Positions 1 through 8,882 of a DNA stretch of 64,000 bases are shown here, piece by piece. The translations under genes and the position numbers were made by a program. Every line of letters starts with the position of its first letter. The first letter of the stretch is position 1. The notes beneath the pieces were generated by a model. It searched no databases. It worked only from the letters and a program-made list of their open reading frames with translations, and was not told the origin of the DNA. The DNA comes from Candidatus Latescibacterota bacterium (GTDB lineage Bacteria > Latescibacterota > UBA2968 > UBA8231), in the NCBI GenBank assembly GCA_016187725.1, contig JACPJE010000012.1:1-64000 (forward strand), read 5' to 3'.

Positions 1-393
1 ACCCTCTTCGCCGTCCACCTGGGCGCGGTGCTCTCCCAGGCCCGCTGGCCGGCCATCCCCTGCACCAACATCTATTCCCACCCGTTGATCAAGGACTTCA
101 AGGTGGAGGGCGGGCACATCCGCGTACCCCAGTCCCCCGGGCTGGGGGTGGAACTGGATTGGGACGCCGTGGAGAAATTCCGCGTCGCCCCCGACTACAA
201 GAAACCCACCCACCGCCAGCTCCACACCATCCACTGGCCCGAGGGCCGCCAGACCCACTACCCCGACGGCCGGTACCGGGGCGATTTCCTGGCCGGCAAG
301 CTCACCGGCTTCCTGACCGGCATCTCCCTCGACTGCAGATTGGACGACGGCTCGGGGGAATTCGACCGGGAATACCGGGCGCTTTTCGGGTAG
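1..393 (+). CDS. Mandelate racemase/enolase-superfamily protein, C-terminal fragment
   Basis: The reading frame is open from base 1 and stops at 393, so the gene begins upstream of the window. The visible part of about 130 residues matches the C-terminal end of the enolase-superfamily protein at 7451-8710: both have a (V)P-(x)-SPGLGV- or GPGLGV-type segment followed by DW(D/E). That loop lies at the end of the barrel in mandelate-racemase-like enzymes, which abstract a proton alpha to a carboxylate, usually on sugar acids. The catalytic and metal-binding residues lie outside the window, so the substrate cannot be inferred. The ORF-track start at 28 is an internal GTG and is not the true start. 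Confidence 0.75.
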   Translation, partial: TLFAVHLGAVLSQARWPAIPCTNIYSHPLIKDFKVEGGHIRVPQSPGLGVELDWDAVEKFRVAPDYKKPTHRQLHTIHWPEGRQTHYPDGRYRGDFLAGKLTGFLTGISLDCRLDDGSGEFDREYRALFG

Positions 394-409
394 TCGCGGA
401 TCAGGTGTT

Positions 410-439
410 TTGGTACAGGGCCGGATCGCGAGGTATATT
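410..439 (+). promoter_or_regulatory. Candidate sigma70-type promoter for the 480 gene
   Basis: TTGGTA and TATATT are separated by 18 bp, and the -10 ends 40 bp before the ATG at 480. The preceding gene stops at 393, so the site lies in a true intergenic gap. The same GTATATT hexamer context recurs before 34780 and 43115. Confidence 0.45.
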
Positions 440-479
440 GGGGGCTAGAACGCAGCCCTCGACCACGGAGCGTCCGAGT

Positions 480-2546
480 ATGCGGGGAATGCCTGCCAGA
501 TCCCTCCAGGAAAGGTTCTCGCCGGCCCTTTGGACAGCCCTGAGCAGCCTGTTGCTGACCCTGCCCTCTGCAGCCCAGGTGAATGTCTGGAAGTTGGGCG
601 GCAGTGGCCTGGCGTGGGACCAGAGCGATACAGCGCAGGTGCTGATCGAATTCCATACTGGGGCTAACGCCATCCAGCCCATTTATCTCACCCCGGACCG
701 CAGTATCCTCTCCTTCCTGTCGGATTGGTCTGACCTCAAGGTCCCGCGCGAACTGGGCTATGTGGACGGCCACCGCCCGCGTATCTGGGCCGGACAAGGG
801 TTGAACAGATCCGCCGCCTGGAGCGGTCTGAATCTAGTCGATGGCGACCGGAGCACCTATAATGCCACAAACTCCTGGGGGGCAGGATCTTGGCTTACTA
901 TCGACCTGGGGGTGCCGGTGCCGGGCATGCGTTTCGGCTTCCTGCCGCCTTCTGCCGGCTTCCGATCCGATGGCCGGCCCCTGAGTCAGGACTTTGTGCC
1001 CGCCTACGAGGTCTCCCTCTCCGCAGAGGTTGATCCGGTCCTGCAGGAAGAAGACTACCGCCCTCTCTCCACCTTGGTCGCTGCTGTCCAGGACAACTTC
1101 GACCCGCAGGTAGAGATCGAATTCTCCAGACAGTATGTGCGCTTCATCCGCTACCTGCGCAAATCCTCTATCCTGGATCAGGGCGGCAACTCCACCGGCA
1201 GTTGGGGCGGCCAGGCCATACAAGGGACGATCGCTGAGTTCACCCTCTATGGAGAAGGGGCTCCCAGGCGGGTATTCTATGCGGGCAAGATCGCTGATCT
1301 GGGCCAGGAGGTGAATTTCGGCCGCCTGTTCTGGGCAACCACCCCCATGAGGAGAGTGGAAGAGAGCGCCGTGGAGGCGCCAGAGGCGACGGCAGTGGCA
1401 GTGGAGTTGCGCTGCGGCCTGGATGAAGATCCTGAAGTGTACCACGAGTTCACAGACGCGGGCGCTGAGCGGGTGGTCTCGCGGGAGCGGTATGAAAGGC
1501 TAGAGGGTCTAGAATATGGCTGGGACAATCCAGACGGCGCCTGGCACCTGGTGCTTGAGGAAGGCAAGCCTGGCCGGCGCGCCTCGGTGGGCTACGACAC
1601 CGAGAACTGGACCTTCTGGTCGCCCTCCCAGACCCAATCCGGGATGCAGGCCCCGCTCCAGCGCGGCCGTTACCTGCAGGTCCACCTCACCCTGGAGAGC
1701 CAGGACCCCGAGGAACTCGTCCGGCTCGACTCGCTGTGGCTCGAATACACCCCCCTCCTGGCCCGCCGCATCACCGGAGAGCTGGCCCGCCTGGACGATC
1801 TTGTTCCTGATCGGGGAGTAGTGCGGAACAGGCTCGGGGAGTTGACGGATTTTGTATATGATGTACAGGCCCACTTCGATGCTCCAGACCAGCCGGGATT
1901 CGATGCCCTGCGCCTGGATACCCCTGCCCCGGCCCGCTTCCAGCGCCTGCTGATCGGAGAGCCGCTGATAGAGGTCGCACCTTCAAAGGTCCGCGTGGAG
2001 GCCGACGACCTGCTGGTAGTGCTGCCTGAGAGGATAACCCCAGCACACAACCCGCCCATCCGCCTAGTCTTCAGCGCGCGGATATTCACCCTCGCCTACA
2101 CCTTCACCGGCAGAGCTGTGGACCTAGAGGGCCGCGCCTTTCCCCAGGCCCTAGAGGCCGGGGATGTTTCGCAGGCGCTGGGGACCAATACCCTGCAGGT
2201 GATGGGAGAGGGTGAGGTAGAGACAGGGTTCATCCAGGACCTCGTATTTTCCTCTCCTGCCTTCACTCCTAATGGGGACGGGATCAACGATGGGCTGGCC
2301 ATCCGCTATACCCTGTTCCGCCTCCCTCAGGAGGTGCCTGTGGAGTTGAGCATCTATACCCTGAGCGGGCAAGGGGTGGCCCACTTCGAGCTGGGCTACC
2401 AGGCTGCCGGCCCGCAGGAGGTGTTCTGGGATGGACAGGGCGAAGCAGGCGAGCCGGTAACGCCAGGTCTCTACCTGGTGGAAGTACGTCTCAGGGCCGA
2501 GACCGGAAACTTTCGCCAGATCCGCCCCGTGGGGGTGGTCAGGTAG
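480..2546 (+). CDS. Secreted discoidin-like protein with C-terminal FlgD/CHU_C-type module
   Basis: 688 residues. I chose the ATG at 480, not the track start at 159, because it is followed by a signal peptide (a short charged segment, a Leu/Ala-rich core and a PSAAQ-type cleavage region). Residues about 70-290 look like one or two galactose-binding/discoidin folds: WLTIDLG is typical, as are several Trp/Tyr-rich strands. The C-terminal 100 residues carry FTPNGDGIND, the hallmark of gliding-motility-type C-terminal/FlgD-Ig modules, and end in a beta-rich tail. The protein is a paralog of 34780-37101, with the same order of domains and a shared LEYT...R.I.GE segment. The sequence implies export and an adhesive or carbohydrate-binding surface role; no enzymatic motif is visible. 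The downstream gene starts 7 bp after the stop, suggesting co-transcription. Confidence 0.8.
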   Translation: MRGMPARSLQERFSPALWTALSSLLLTLPSAAQVNVWKLGGSGLAWDQSDTAQVLIEFHTGANAIQPIYLTPDRSILSFLSDWSDLKVPRELGYVDGHRPRIWAGQGLNRSAAWSGLNLVDGDRSTYNATNSWGAGSWLTIDLGVPVPGMRFGFLPPSAGFRSDGRPLSQDFVPAYEVSLSAEVDPVLQEEDYRPLSTLVAAVQDNFDPQVEIEFSRQYVRFIRYLRKSSILDQGGNSTGSWGGQAIQGTIAEFTLYGEGAPRRVFYAGKIADLGQEVNFGRLFWATTPMRRVEESAVEAPEATAVAVELRCGLDEDPEVYHEFTDAGAERVVSRERYERLEGLEYGWDNPDGAWHLVLEEGKPGRRASVGYDTENWTFWSPSQTQSGMQAPLQRGRYLQVHLTLESQDPEELVRLDSLWLEYTPLLARRITGELARLDDLVPDRGVVRNRLGELTDFVYDVQAHFDAPDQPGFDALRLDTPAPARFQRLLIGEPLIEVAPSKVRVEADDLLVVLPERITPAHNPPIRLVFSARIFTLAYTFTGRAVDLEGRAFPQALEAGDVSQALGTNTLQVMGEGEVETGFIQDLVFSSPAFTPNGDGINDGLAIRYTLFRLPQEVPVELSIYTLSGQGVAHFELGYQAAGPQEVFWDGQGEAGEPVTPGLYLVEVRLRAETGNFRQIRPVGVVR

Positions 2547-2553
2547 ACAGGCT

Positions 2554-5032
2554 ATGAACGAGACTCCCGCAGAGACGGGCTCTGAGTTCCGCACGGATGC
2601 CATGAAATCCTATGCCCGGCTGGGCCTCTGGGCGCCGGCAGAACGGATGGCCGAATTCGAGGCCGCGTACGAGAAGAAGATCGCGCCTCTCTTGGAAAAG
2701 CACGGGCTGGTGGAATCCACCGAGCGTGGGCGCAAGATCGTGGCAGGGGTATTCAGCCGGCTCTTCGAGCTGGAGAGGCCGGCTGCGGTGGTGGCCAGGG
2801 GGCAGGCCCTCCAGAAAGACCCGGCGTGGCAGAAGGTGTTGCGGGAATTGGGGACGGCATTCGGGGTAGAGGATGGTCTGCTGCGCTGGCATTGGGGGAC
2901 CTATGCGGCGCCGGCGGGTAGGGGTAAGGTGGTGGAAGCAGGTTCGGGGTCCCGGCAGGGGCTGTGGCAGAGTTTCAATGTCCACGATGGATTCCCAGCA
3001 TCGACCGTATCGGCGATCCTGCGGGATCGGCAGGGGCATTTGTGGTTTGCCTTGACTCGGGAAGAGGGGTGGGGGGTGTGCCGGTACGATGGGGCAGAGT
3101 TCATCACCTTCACCACTGCGGACGGTCTGGCGCACGATGCGGTGCGCTGCATGGTTGAAGACCGGCAGGGCAACCTGTGGTTCGGGACCATCGGGGGTGG
3201 GGTGAGTCGGTATGATGGGCAGAAATTTGTGACCTTCACGCGGGCCGATGGCCTGGCACACGACGCGGTGCAGTCCATGATCGAGGACCGGGCTGGCAAC
3301 CTGTGGTTCGGCACGGGCTCGGATTGGTTGAGAGGTGAGGGGGTGAGCCGGTACGACGGGGCAAAATTTACCACGTTCACTACCGCGGACGGTCTGCTAG
3401 GTAATAATGTCCTGTGCATAGTCGTAGACCGACAGGGCCACCTGTGGTTCGGGACCCCGGAGGGTGTGAACCGGTACGACGGGCAGAGGTTTGTGAGCTT
3501 CACGCGGACCGATGGCCTGGCACCCTGCGAGGTGCGTTCCGCGATCGAGAACCAGCAAGGGCACCTGTGGTTCGGCACGTACGGCGGGGGGGTGAGCCGG
3601 TACGACGGCAAGAGCTTCAAGAACTTCACCCCTGCCGATGGCCTGGCCTCTACCCTGGTGCTGTCCATCGCAGAGGACCAGACGGGCAACCTGTGGTTCG
3701 GGACGTTGGGTGGGGGGGTGAGCCGGTACGACCAGGCGCAGTTTGCCCACTTCACCCAACAGGACGGCCTGGGGAGCAGCGCGGTCATATCGATCGAGAA
3801 AGATCGCCAAGGCTGTCTGTGGTTCGGGACGGCCACCGGGGGCGCGAGTCGGTACGATGGACAGGACTTTACCACCTTTACCAACGCAGAGGGCCTGCCC
3901 GAACGGTTCGGATGGATATGGGCCATTGTGGAGGATCGCCAAGGGCACCTGTGGTTTGGCACTGAGGGAGGGGGGGTGAGCCGGTACGACGGGAAGGAGT
4001 TCACTACCTTCACTAAGGCGGAAGGGCTGGCAGGGCAGTACGTGCGGGCCATTCTGGAGAGCAGAGATGGCCATCTGTGGTTTGGCACCTGGAGCAGGGG
4101 CGTGAGTCGCTACGACGGGCGGGAGTTCACCACCTTCACCACTGCAGAGGGCCTGGCCGGACAGTTTGTATGGACCATTGTGGAGGATCGCCAAGGGCAC
4201 CTGTGGTTCGGGACTAATAGCGGTGTGAGTCGCTACGACGGGCATGAGTTCACCACCTTCACCACCGCCGATGGCCTAGCGCACAATGACGTGCCCTCTA
4301 TCTTGGAGGACCGGGAAGGTCATCTGTGGTTTGGCACGAATGGCGGGGGGGTGAGCTGGTATGACGGGAAAGGGTTCACCACCTTCACCACCGCAGAGGG
4401 CCTGGGGGAGAATGTGGTGCTGTCCATCGCAGAGGACCGGGAAGGGCGGTTGTGGTTCGGCACCTTTGGTGGGGGGGCGAGTGTGTACGATGGGCGGATC
4501 TTCCAGAGCCTGTCCAGAAAGGACGGCCTGATCAACGACACGGTCCAGCAGGTCTTCCTGGACGAACAAGGCGATCTCTGGTTCGCCACTAATGGCGGGG
4601 TCACGCGCTATCGACCGCTTCAGGAACCACCGCGTATCCGCCTCACCGATGTGGTCGCCGACCGCCACCACGGTCCAGTCCAGGAGGTCCGTCTGGCCAG
4701 TGCCCCAGATCACTCCTGCGGCGCTGGTGCAATTGCAGAGCTACTCCTGGCCGGGGAATGTGCGGGAGCTGGAGCATCTGATGCAGCGGGCTGTGCTGCT
4801 GTGCAGGAACAACCGTATCGAGGCGGGAGATGTAGCCCTGCAGGTAGAGGTCCGGTCAGAGGAAGGTCTGCTCACCCTGGCTGAGCAGGAGAAGCGGCTG
4901 ATCGAGCGGGCCCTGGAAGCCACGGGCGGAGTGATCTTCGGCGAGCAGGGGGCAGCACGGCTCTTGGGCATCAATCCCCAGACCCTCAGATACCGCATCA
5001 AAAAGCACGGCATCCATAAGCCCCAGTCCTGA
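2554..5032 (+). pseudogene. Broken propeller-sensor / sigma54-activator fusion
   Basis: The 5' part (frame of 2554) has an N-terminal domain of about 145 residues and then 13 two-component-regulator propeller repeats of about 42 residues, each with LWFGT and (V)SRYDG. It reaches the start of the usual post-propeller (Y_Y_Y-type) domain near LTDVVADRHHGPVQ. Near 4700-4712 the frame jumps by one. The new frame encodes the extreme C-terminus of an NtrC-type activator: SWPGNVRELEHLMQRAVLL followed by a Fis-type helix-turn-helix ending at 5032. The rest of the post-propeller domain and nearly all of the AAA+ ATPase (Walker A, GAFTGA) are missing. An intact relative would sense a ligand through the propeller and activate sigma54-RNA polymerase. 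As written, the product is a propeller with a nonsense tail. It is either a true deletion or an assembly error. Confidence 0.8.
3000..4617 (+). repeat. Tandem repeats of about 126 bp encoding propeller blades
   Basis: Thirteen direct copies of a unit of about 126 bp. Each carries a CACCTGTGGTTCGG-like core (LWFG) and a GTGAGCCGGTACGACGG-like core (VSRYDG). They are coding repeats, not an array of spacers, because the reading frame is preserved throughout. Confidence 0.85.
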
Positions 5033-5069
5033 TTGTCAATAGCCACATTCGCTGTGAATATTGACAATC
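5031..5069. promoter_or_regulatory. 11-bp dyad, possible activator site (UAS) or terminator stem
   Basis: GATTGTCAATA and TATTGACAATC are perfect 11-bp inverted arms around a 17-bp centre, which itself contains CACA...TGTG. The dyad overlaps the stop codon of the broken activator and lies about 195 bp upstream of the -24/-12 promoter at 5263. That distance is normal for an enhancer-binding protein of the NtrC family. No T-run follows the second arm, so a rho-independent terminator is less likely. The rest of the 5033-5366 gap holds the weak terminator, the sigma54 promoter and the palindrome listed below. Confidence 0.5.
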
Positions 5070-5223
5070 CTGTCTATCTATCAGTAAATCCTGCACGTTG
5101 AATCTCTCAAGGCCAATTCCTCATCAGGGGGACTATAAAAAGCAGTGACCGATCCTCTCCACATCCCCGATGGATAAAGACTCCCCTCCCAATTTTATAA
5201 TTCCTTTCCACTCAACCCCTTGA

Positions 5224-5247
5224 GCCCCGGCCCAGGGGGATTTTTTT
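5224..5247 (+). terminator. Weak candidate rho-independent terminator
   Basis: A short GC stem (CCCC...GGGG around GGCCCA) is followed by seven T residues. The stem is only about 4-5 bp, so it may be fortuitous. It lies just upstream of the sigma54-type promoter and could block read-through into the metalloprotease gene. Confidence 0.25.
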
Positions 5248-5262
5248 GCGCCTGCACCAGAG

Positions 5263-5278
5263 CGGCACACCCCTTGCA
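5263..5278 (+). promoter_or_regulatory. Sigma54-type -24/-12 promoter of the metalloprotease gene
   Basis: CGGCACACCCCTTGCA matches the TGGCAC-N5-TTGCA consensus at most positions, with the invariant GG (5264-5265) and GC (5276-5277) exactly 10 bp apart. The expected transcript start is near 5289, leaving a leader of about 78 nt before the ATG at 5367. Confidence 0.7.
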
Positions 5279-5319
5279 ATAAGGAGGTAGAGCGCGATGT
5301 AACCCTGGCCACCACGCGC

Positions 5320-5335
5320 TTCGCGGCGCCGCGAA
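5320..5335. repeat. Perfect 16-bp GC palindrome in the 5' leader
   Basis: TTCGCGGCGCCGCGAA reads the same on both strands. It falls within the leader predicted from the sigma54 promoter, about 30 bp before the start codon. It could be a protein-binding site or a short RNA hairpin. Confidence 0.4.
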
Positions 5336-5366
5336 AAGGTCACCACCTCACGCAGGGAGTCTACCC

Positions 5367-7448
5367 ATGCGTACGGCTGGCTTTTTCGCAGGCGCTCTGT
5401 GCGTCTTTTCAACGGCTCTCCACGCCGAAATCTTCTCCTGTGCCGGCCATGCAGTGGTCCCCTCTGGAGCAGCCCCCCTCGCCACTCAAGCCGAGCTGAT
5501 GCCCACCAAAGGCCAGGTGCATGCCCTGGTCATCTTCGCCCAGTTCGCTGACGAAACGCCGAGCCCGGTCCCCGACTTCGCAGACCGCCTGTTCGACCCG
5601 GATCTCCCCGGCAGCTTTGCCCACTTCTACCACACCATGTCCTTTGACCAGCTCCAGATCACCGGCACCGTGCTGCCCAGGCGTTACACCTCGGACCAGT
5701 CCTCCTCCGCCTACCTGAGCCAGGCCCCTGGTGAGCAAGACCGCTATGGGACCTTCGCCCTGAAGATCCTCAAGCAGGTGGATGCAGACATCGACTTCGG
5801 TCTGTTCGACAACGACGGGCCGGATGGGGTCCCCAATTCCGGCGACGACGACGGGGTTGCAGACTATGTTTTCATCAATGTGTCCTATGCCCCGGATGGT
5901 TTCGTCCTGGGCGGGGCCACTGGCATCGCCGGCCTGGGGTTTGAGGCAGAGTACCTCTCCGCAGACACCTCGCTCAGCGGACAGCCCATCCGTCTCAGCG
6001 GCGCCATCGGCCATGGCGCCTTTCTGCAGGAGGGCACCTTTTCCCAGACCGTGGGCAGCATGGCCCATGAGTTCGGCCACAGCCTGGGCCTGCCCGATCT
6101 GTACGACCTGGTTTACACAGGGCCAGAGGACGACAGCGCCGGCATCGGCAACTGGGGCCTGATGGGTTGGGGTGCCCACGGCTGGCACGGCGACGATGGC
6201 CCCAATCCCCTGTGCGCCTGGAGCCGCGAGATGCTGGGCTGGATCGGCCCTGACAACGAGCAACTGGTGGAGGTCCAGGGGGATGCGGCAGGGTTGGAGA
6301 TCCTGGACCTGCACCAGCAGGGCTTCGTCTACAAAGTCCCCCTGTCTGTCCGCTCAGACGCGCAGCAGGTCTACGTGCAGGACTACCTGCTCCTGGAACA
6401 CCGGACCCGCCACAGCCATTACTACAACCGGCACCTGCCTGCCGAGGGTCTGCTCGTCTGGCACATCCACCCCACCCGCGAGAACAACAATGGCGAAGGG
6501 CACAAGCTGGTGGACCTGATCTGCGCCGACGCTAGTGCCTCTGGCGAGGGCCGCGACGGGCTGGATCTCTGGGCGCACGACGAAAAGGACGCCCGCGCCG
6601 GCAATAAGGGGGATGCCACCGATCCCTTCGACAGCGTGCGCTTCACGGACCTGGCACTGGAGGCGAATCCTGCTGCTGCAACCACCGGGTTGGCTATCCG
6701 CCAGATCCGGCGGCAGGGAGATGCCCTGCGCCTGGACATCCTCCAACCCCGCTGGGCCGGCACCCTGCGCGGGGAGATCTTCTGGACCGGCGAGGTGATT
6801 GTGGAGGGAGACCTGACCATTGCCCGAGAAGGCCTGCTGATCATCTATCCCAATACCCGGGTGCGCATTGCGGGTGTGGATCGCCTGAAAAGCGGCCTGG
6901 ACCCGACCCGCTGCGAACTGCGCATCCAGGGAGAGATGCGGGGCTATTCCGGTGCTAGCTATCCGTATCAGTCCCACTACAGCAGGTGCTCTCTGAGGGA
7001 CATGGAGACCAATCCAGCGGTCTTTGAAGCACAGGTGCCGGGAGAGGAGTGGTACGGCTTTCGCCTGGAAGGATCGGGTCAGATCAGCGCACCCGAAGGG
7101 AGCTTCGTGCTCCGGGATATGGATTTCGCACTGCCCCAGGCAGCGCCGGCAGAGGATAAGCCCCGGCCTGCGGGGTTTCAACTCCTGCCCAACTTCCCTA
7201 ACCCCTTCAACAGCGAGACCATCATCCGCTTCTCCCTGCCGGCTGCCGCTGTTGTCGAGCTGGCCATCTACAACTCAGCCGGCCAAAGGGTGGCCACCCT
7301 GGTCTCAGGTCTGCAGCGGGCCCGTCTCCACACTGCGCGCTGGGATGGCCGCGACGACCAGGGGCAGCTCCTGGCCAGCGGACTCTATCTGTGTTCCCTG
7401 CGCACCGGCCAGCAGGTCGAGACGCGCAAGCTGCTGCTGGTGCGCTGA
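5367..7448 (+). CDS. Secreted M6-family metalloprotease with FlgD-like C-terminal module
   Basis: 693 residues with a signal peptide ending near TALHA. The catalytic zinc motif HEFGHSLGLPDLYD lies at about residues 232-245, as in M6 (immune-inhibitor-A-like) peptidases, followed by GLMGWGAHG, the Met-turn region. The N-terminal part also has Asp-rich, Ca-binding-looking segments (DNDGPDGVPNSGDDDG). The last 90 residues hold PNFPNPFN and a beta-sandwich ending in KLLLVR, the FlgD-Ig/T9SS-type C-terminal module seen in other secreted proteins here. The start is supported by GGGAG 8 bp upstream and by the signal peptide. The gene is monocistronic: it has its own sigma54-type promoter and converges on the next gene with a 2-bp gap. 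It is probably a secreted or surface endopeptidase. Confidence 0.88.
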   Translation: MRTAGFFAGALCVFSTALHAEIFSCAGHAVVPSGAAPLATQAELMPTKGQVHALVIFAQFADETPSPVPDFADRLFDPDLPGSFAHFYHTMSFDQLQITGTVLPRRYTSDQSSSAYLSQAPGEQDRYGTFALKILKQVDADIDFGLFDNDGPDGVPNSGDDDGVADYVFINVSYAPDGFVLGGATGIAGLGFEAEYLSADTSLSGQPIRLSGAIGHGAFLQEGTFSQTVGSMAHEFGHSLGLPDLYDLVYTGPEDDSAGIGNWGLMGWGAHGWHGDDGPNPLCAWSREMLGWIGPDNEQLVEVQGDAAGLEILDLHQQGFVYKVPLSVRSDAQQVYVQDYLLLEHRTRHSHYYNRHLPAEGLLVWHIHPTRENNNGEGHKLVDLICADASASGEGRDGLDLWAHDEKDARAGNKGDATDPFDSVRFTDLALEANPAAATTGLAIRQIRRQGDALRLDILQPRWAGTLRGEIFWTGEVIVEGDLTIAREGLLIIYPNTRVRIAGVDRLKSGLDPTRCELRIQGEMRGYSGASYPYQSHYSRCSLRDMETNPAVFEAQVPGEEWYGFRLEGSGQISAPEGSFVLRDMDFALPQAAPAEDKPRPAGFQLLPNFPNPFNSETIIRFSLPAAAVVELAIYNSAGQRVATLVSGLQRARLHTARWDGRDDQGQLLASGLYLCSLRTGQQVETRKLLLVR

Positions 7449-7450
7449 GC

Positions 7451-8710
7451 TCACTCCCTGATCCACAACGGCCCCGCCTCGGTCTGCTGCCAGAGCCGGG
7501 CGAAATCCGGGGTGGTGCTCTCGTCGAGAAAATCAGTGGTGATGGGATTGGCGTACCCCGGCGCATACCCCGGGGCCCGGTGGTGGTGCAGCCGCGCCAG
7601 AAAGCGCAGGTCGTCGGTGTGCCCCGGCCGATTGGGGTCGTGGCGGGTGTAGATGGTCAGCCCTTCGGCGTAGCGCAGTCGCACCAGGAAACGTCCCGCA
7701 TCTCCCGGCGCTCCCGCCTTGTACCGTTCCAGCTTCTCCCAATCCAAGGACACCCCCAGCCCCGGCCCCTCGGGCACCGCCACACTTCCGCCCACCACCT
7801 CCATGCGCTCCAAGGTCACGTCGTCCTGCCAGAGATGGCAGATATCGACGTGGTCGAGGGTGGCCTTGCGGACTACCGCCACCTCGTGGGCCAGAAAGGC
7901 CTGGTTGATCGTGCCCCCGCACTGCTGGTACATCACCGGCACGTTGGCTGCCTCGGCGATGGCTCCCACCTTCATCGCCATGCCCACCGGGGCGTGCCCG
8001 GCCATGTACCCGTCGCACAGACCCTTGAGCATCACCTCGGGCGGGCCGTGGTGGATGATCACCGGCAACTCGCACTTGGCGCGCAATTGGCGATACCCCT
8101 CCTCGTCGCCCACGGGCAGCAGGTCCTCGAAACGGCCGGCCACCGGGAACCGCTCCAGCTCCTTGAGCAGGGCCAGCATGGTGTACACATCGGTATTGGC
8201 GTTGAAGTCGTAGTGGATCTTGAAGCCCCGGGGCGCCGCCTGATGCATGGCCTCGGTCTGGTCCACGGTGTTCTGGACCTCGTCCACGTGGTACTTGAGC
8301 CAGTGGTACCCCTGGCGGGCGGCCTGGCGCACCTCCTCGGCCATGCCCTCGGGGGCCTGCGACACGGCCCAGGCCGCCACCGGCACCCAGGCCCGCACCT
8401 TGGGCCCCATCAGCTTCCAGGCCGGCATTCCCAGATGTTTGCCCATCAGGTCGTACAGGGCCATGTTCATGGGCAGGTCGGCCTCGGCGTTGAGCCAGTC
8501 GAAGGGGTCGGTGCCCAGGTACTTGTCGCGCAGCGGGCCGGCCTCCAATCCTCCCCAGGATTCCCCGTACCCCTCCAGGCCGCTGTCGGTGCGCACCACC
8601 AGGATGGTCCGCCCCTGGATGGCCCGCCCGTGATAGCGGGTCAGCACCCGGGCGTTGAATTCCTGGTACGGGATGAAAATCGGATGGGTTTCGATATCGA
8701 TTATGCGCAT
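7451..8710 (-). CDS. Mandelate racemase/muconate-lactonizing-like enzyme
   Basis: 419 residues. I start at MRIIDIETHP (8710) because the longer track ORF runs back into a palindromic repeat. The capping domain is followed by a barrel with WLKYHVDE (the first base region, here K-x-H), IHYDFNAN (first metal ligand Asp) and RFEDLL (second ligand Glu). The third ligand position, 26 residues after that Glu, falls in PVIIHHG and appears to be His, not the usual Glu or Asp. Members of this superfamily dehydrate or epimerise sugar acids. The altered third ligand makes the exact reaction uncertain and inactivity possible. The gene is convergent with the metalloprotease gene. Confidence 0.82.
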   Translation of the reverse strand: MRIIDIETHPIFIPYQEFNARVLTRYHGRAIQGRTILVVRTDSGLEGYGESWGGLEAGPLRDKYLGTDPFDWLNAEADLPMNMALYDLMGKHLGMPAWKLMGPKVRAWVPVAAWAVSQAPEGMAEEVRQAARQGYHWLKYHVDEVQNTVDQTEAMHQAAPRGFKIHYDFNANTDVYTMLALLKELERFPVAGRFEDLLPVGDEEGYRQLRAKCELPVIIHHGPPEVMLKGLCDGYMAGHAPVGMAMKVGAIAEAANVPVMYQQCGGTINQAFLAHEVAVVRKATLDHVDICHLWQDDVTLERMEVVGGSVAVPEGPGLGVSLDWEKLERYKAGAPGDAGRFLVRLRYAEGLTIYTRHDPNRPGHTDDLRFLARLHHHRAPGYAPGYANPITTDFLDESTTPDFARLWQQTEAGPLWIRE

Positions 8711-8714
8711 GGCT

Positions 8715-8882
8715 GAGCCCCTAACAGAATGGAATTCGTCGGCCAAAGCGCGAGCGAGGGACGCAAGGGCAAGGCATCCGAAGAAGGTGTATCTGTGGAG
8801 CAAGATACACCGACTGAGGATAACGCCGTCCATTGCGGCTCGCAGCCGCGCGACGCCAGAAGGTCATTTTGTTAGCGGCTCC
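8715..8882. repeat. 168-bp imperfect palindromic element (REP/MITE-like)
   Basis: The ends GAGCCCCTAACAGAATG and, inverted, GAGCCGCTAACAAAATG match at 15 of 17 positions. Weaker inverted similarity continues to the exact centre, which is a perfect 9-bp stem (GGTGTATCT / AGATACACC) with an 8-nt loop. The element fills the gap between the racemase-like gene and glnD and creates the spurious 5' extension of the racemase ORF. No transposase gene is nearby, so it is probably a non-autonomous element. Confidence 0.6.

Noticed and set aside
3000-4617. Regular repeats considered as a CRISPR array
   Set aside because: The units are about 126 bp, in-frame coding and similar throughout, with no spacer-like unique segments.
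4592-5032. Separate small Fis-type regulator gene
   Set aside because: It has no plausible start; the first conserved residues are the tail of an AAA+ domain, so it is a remnant of the fusion gene.
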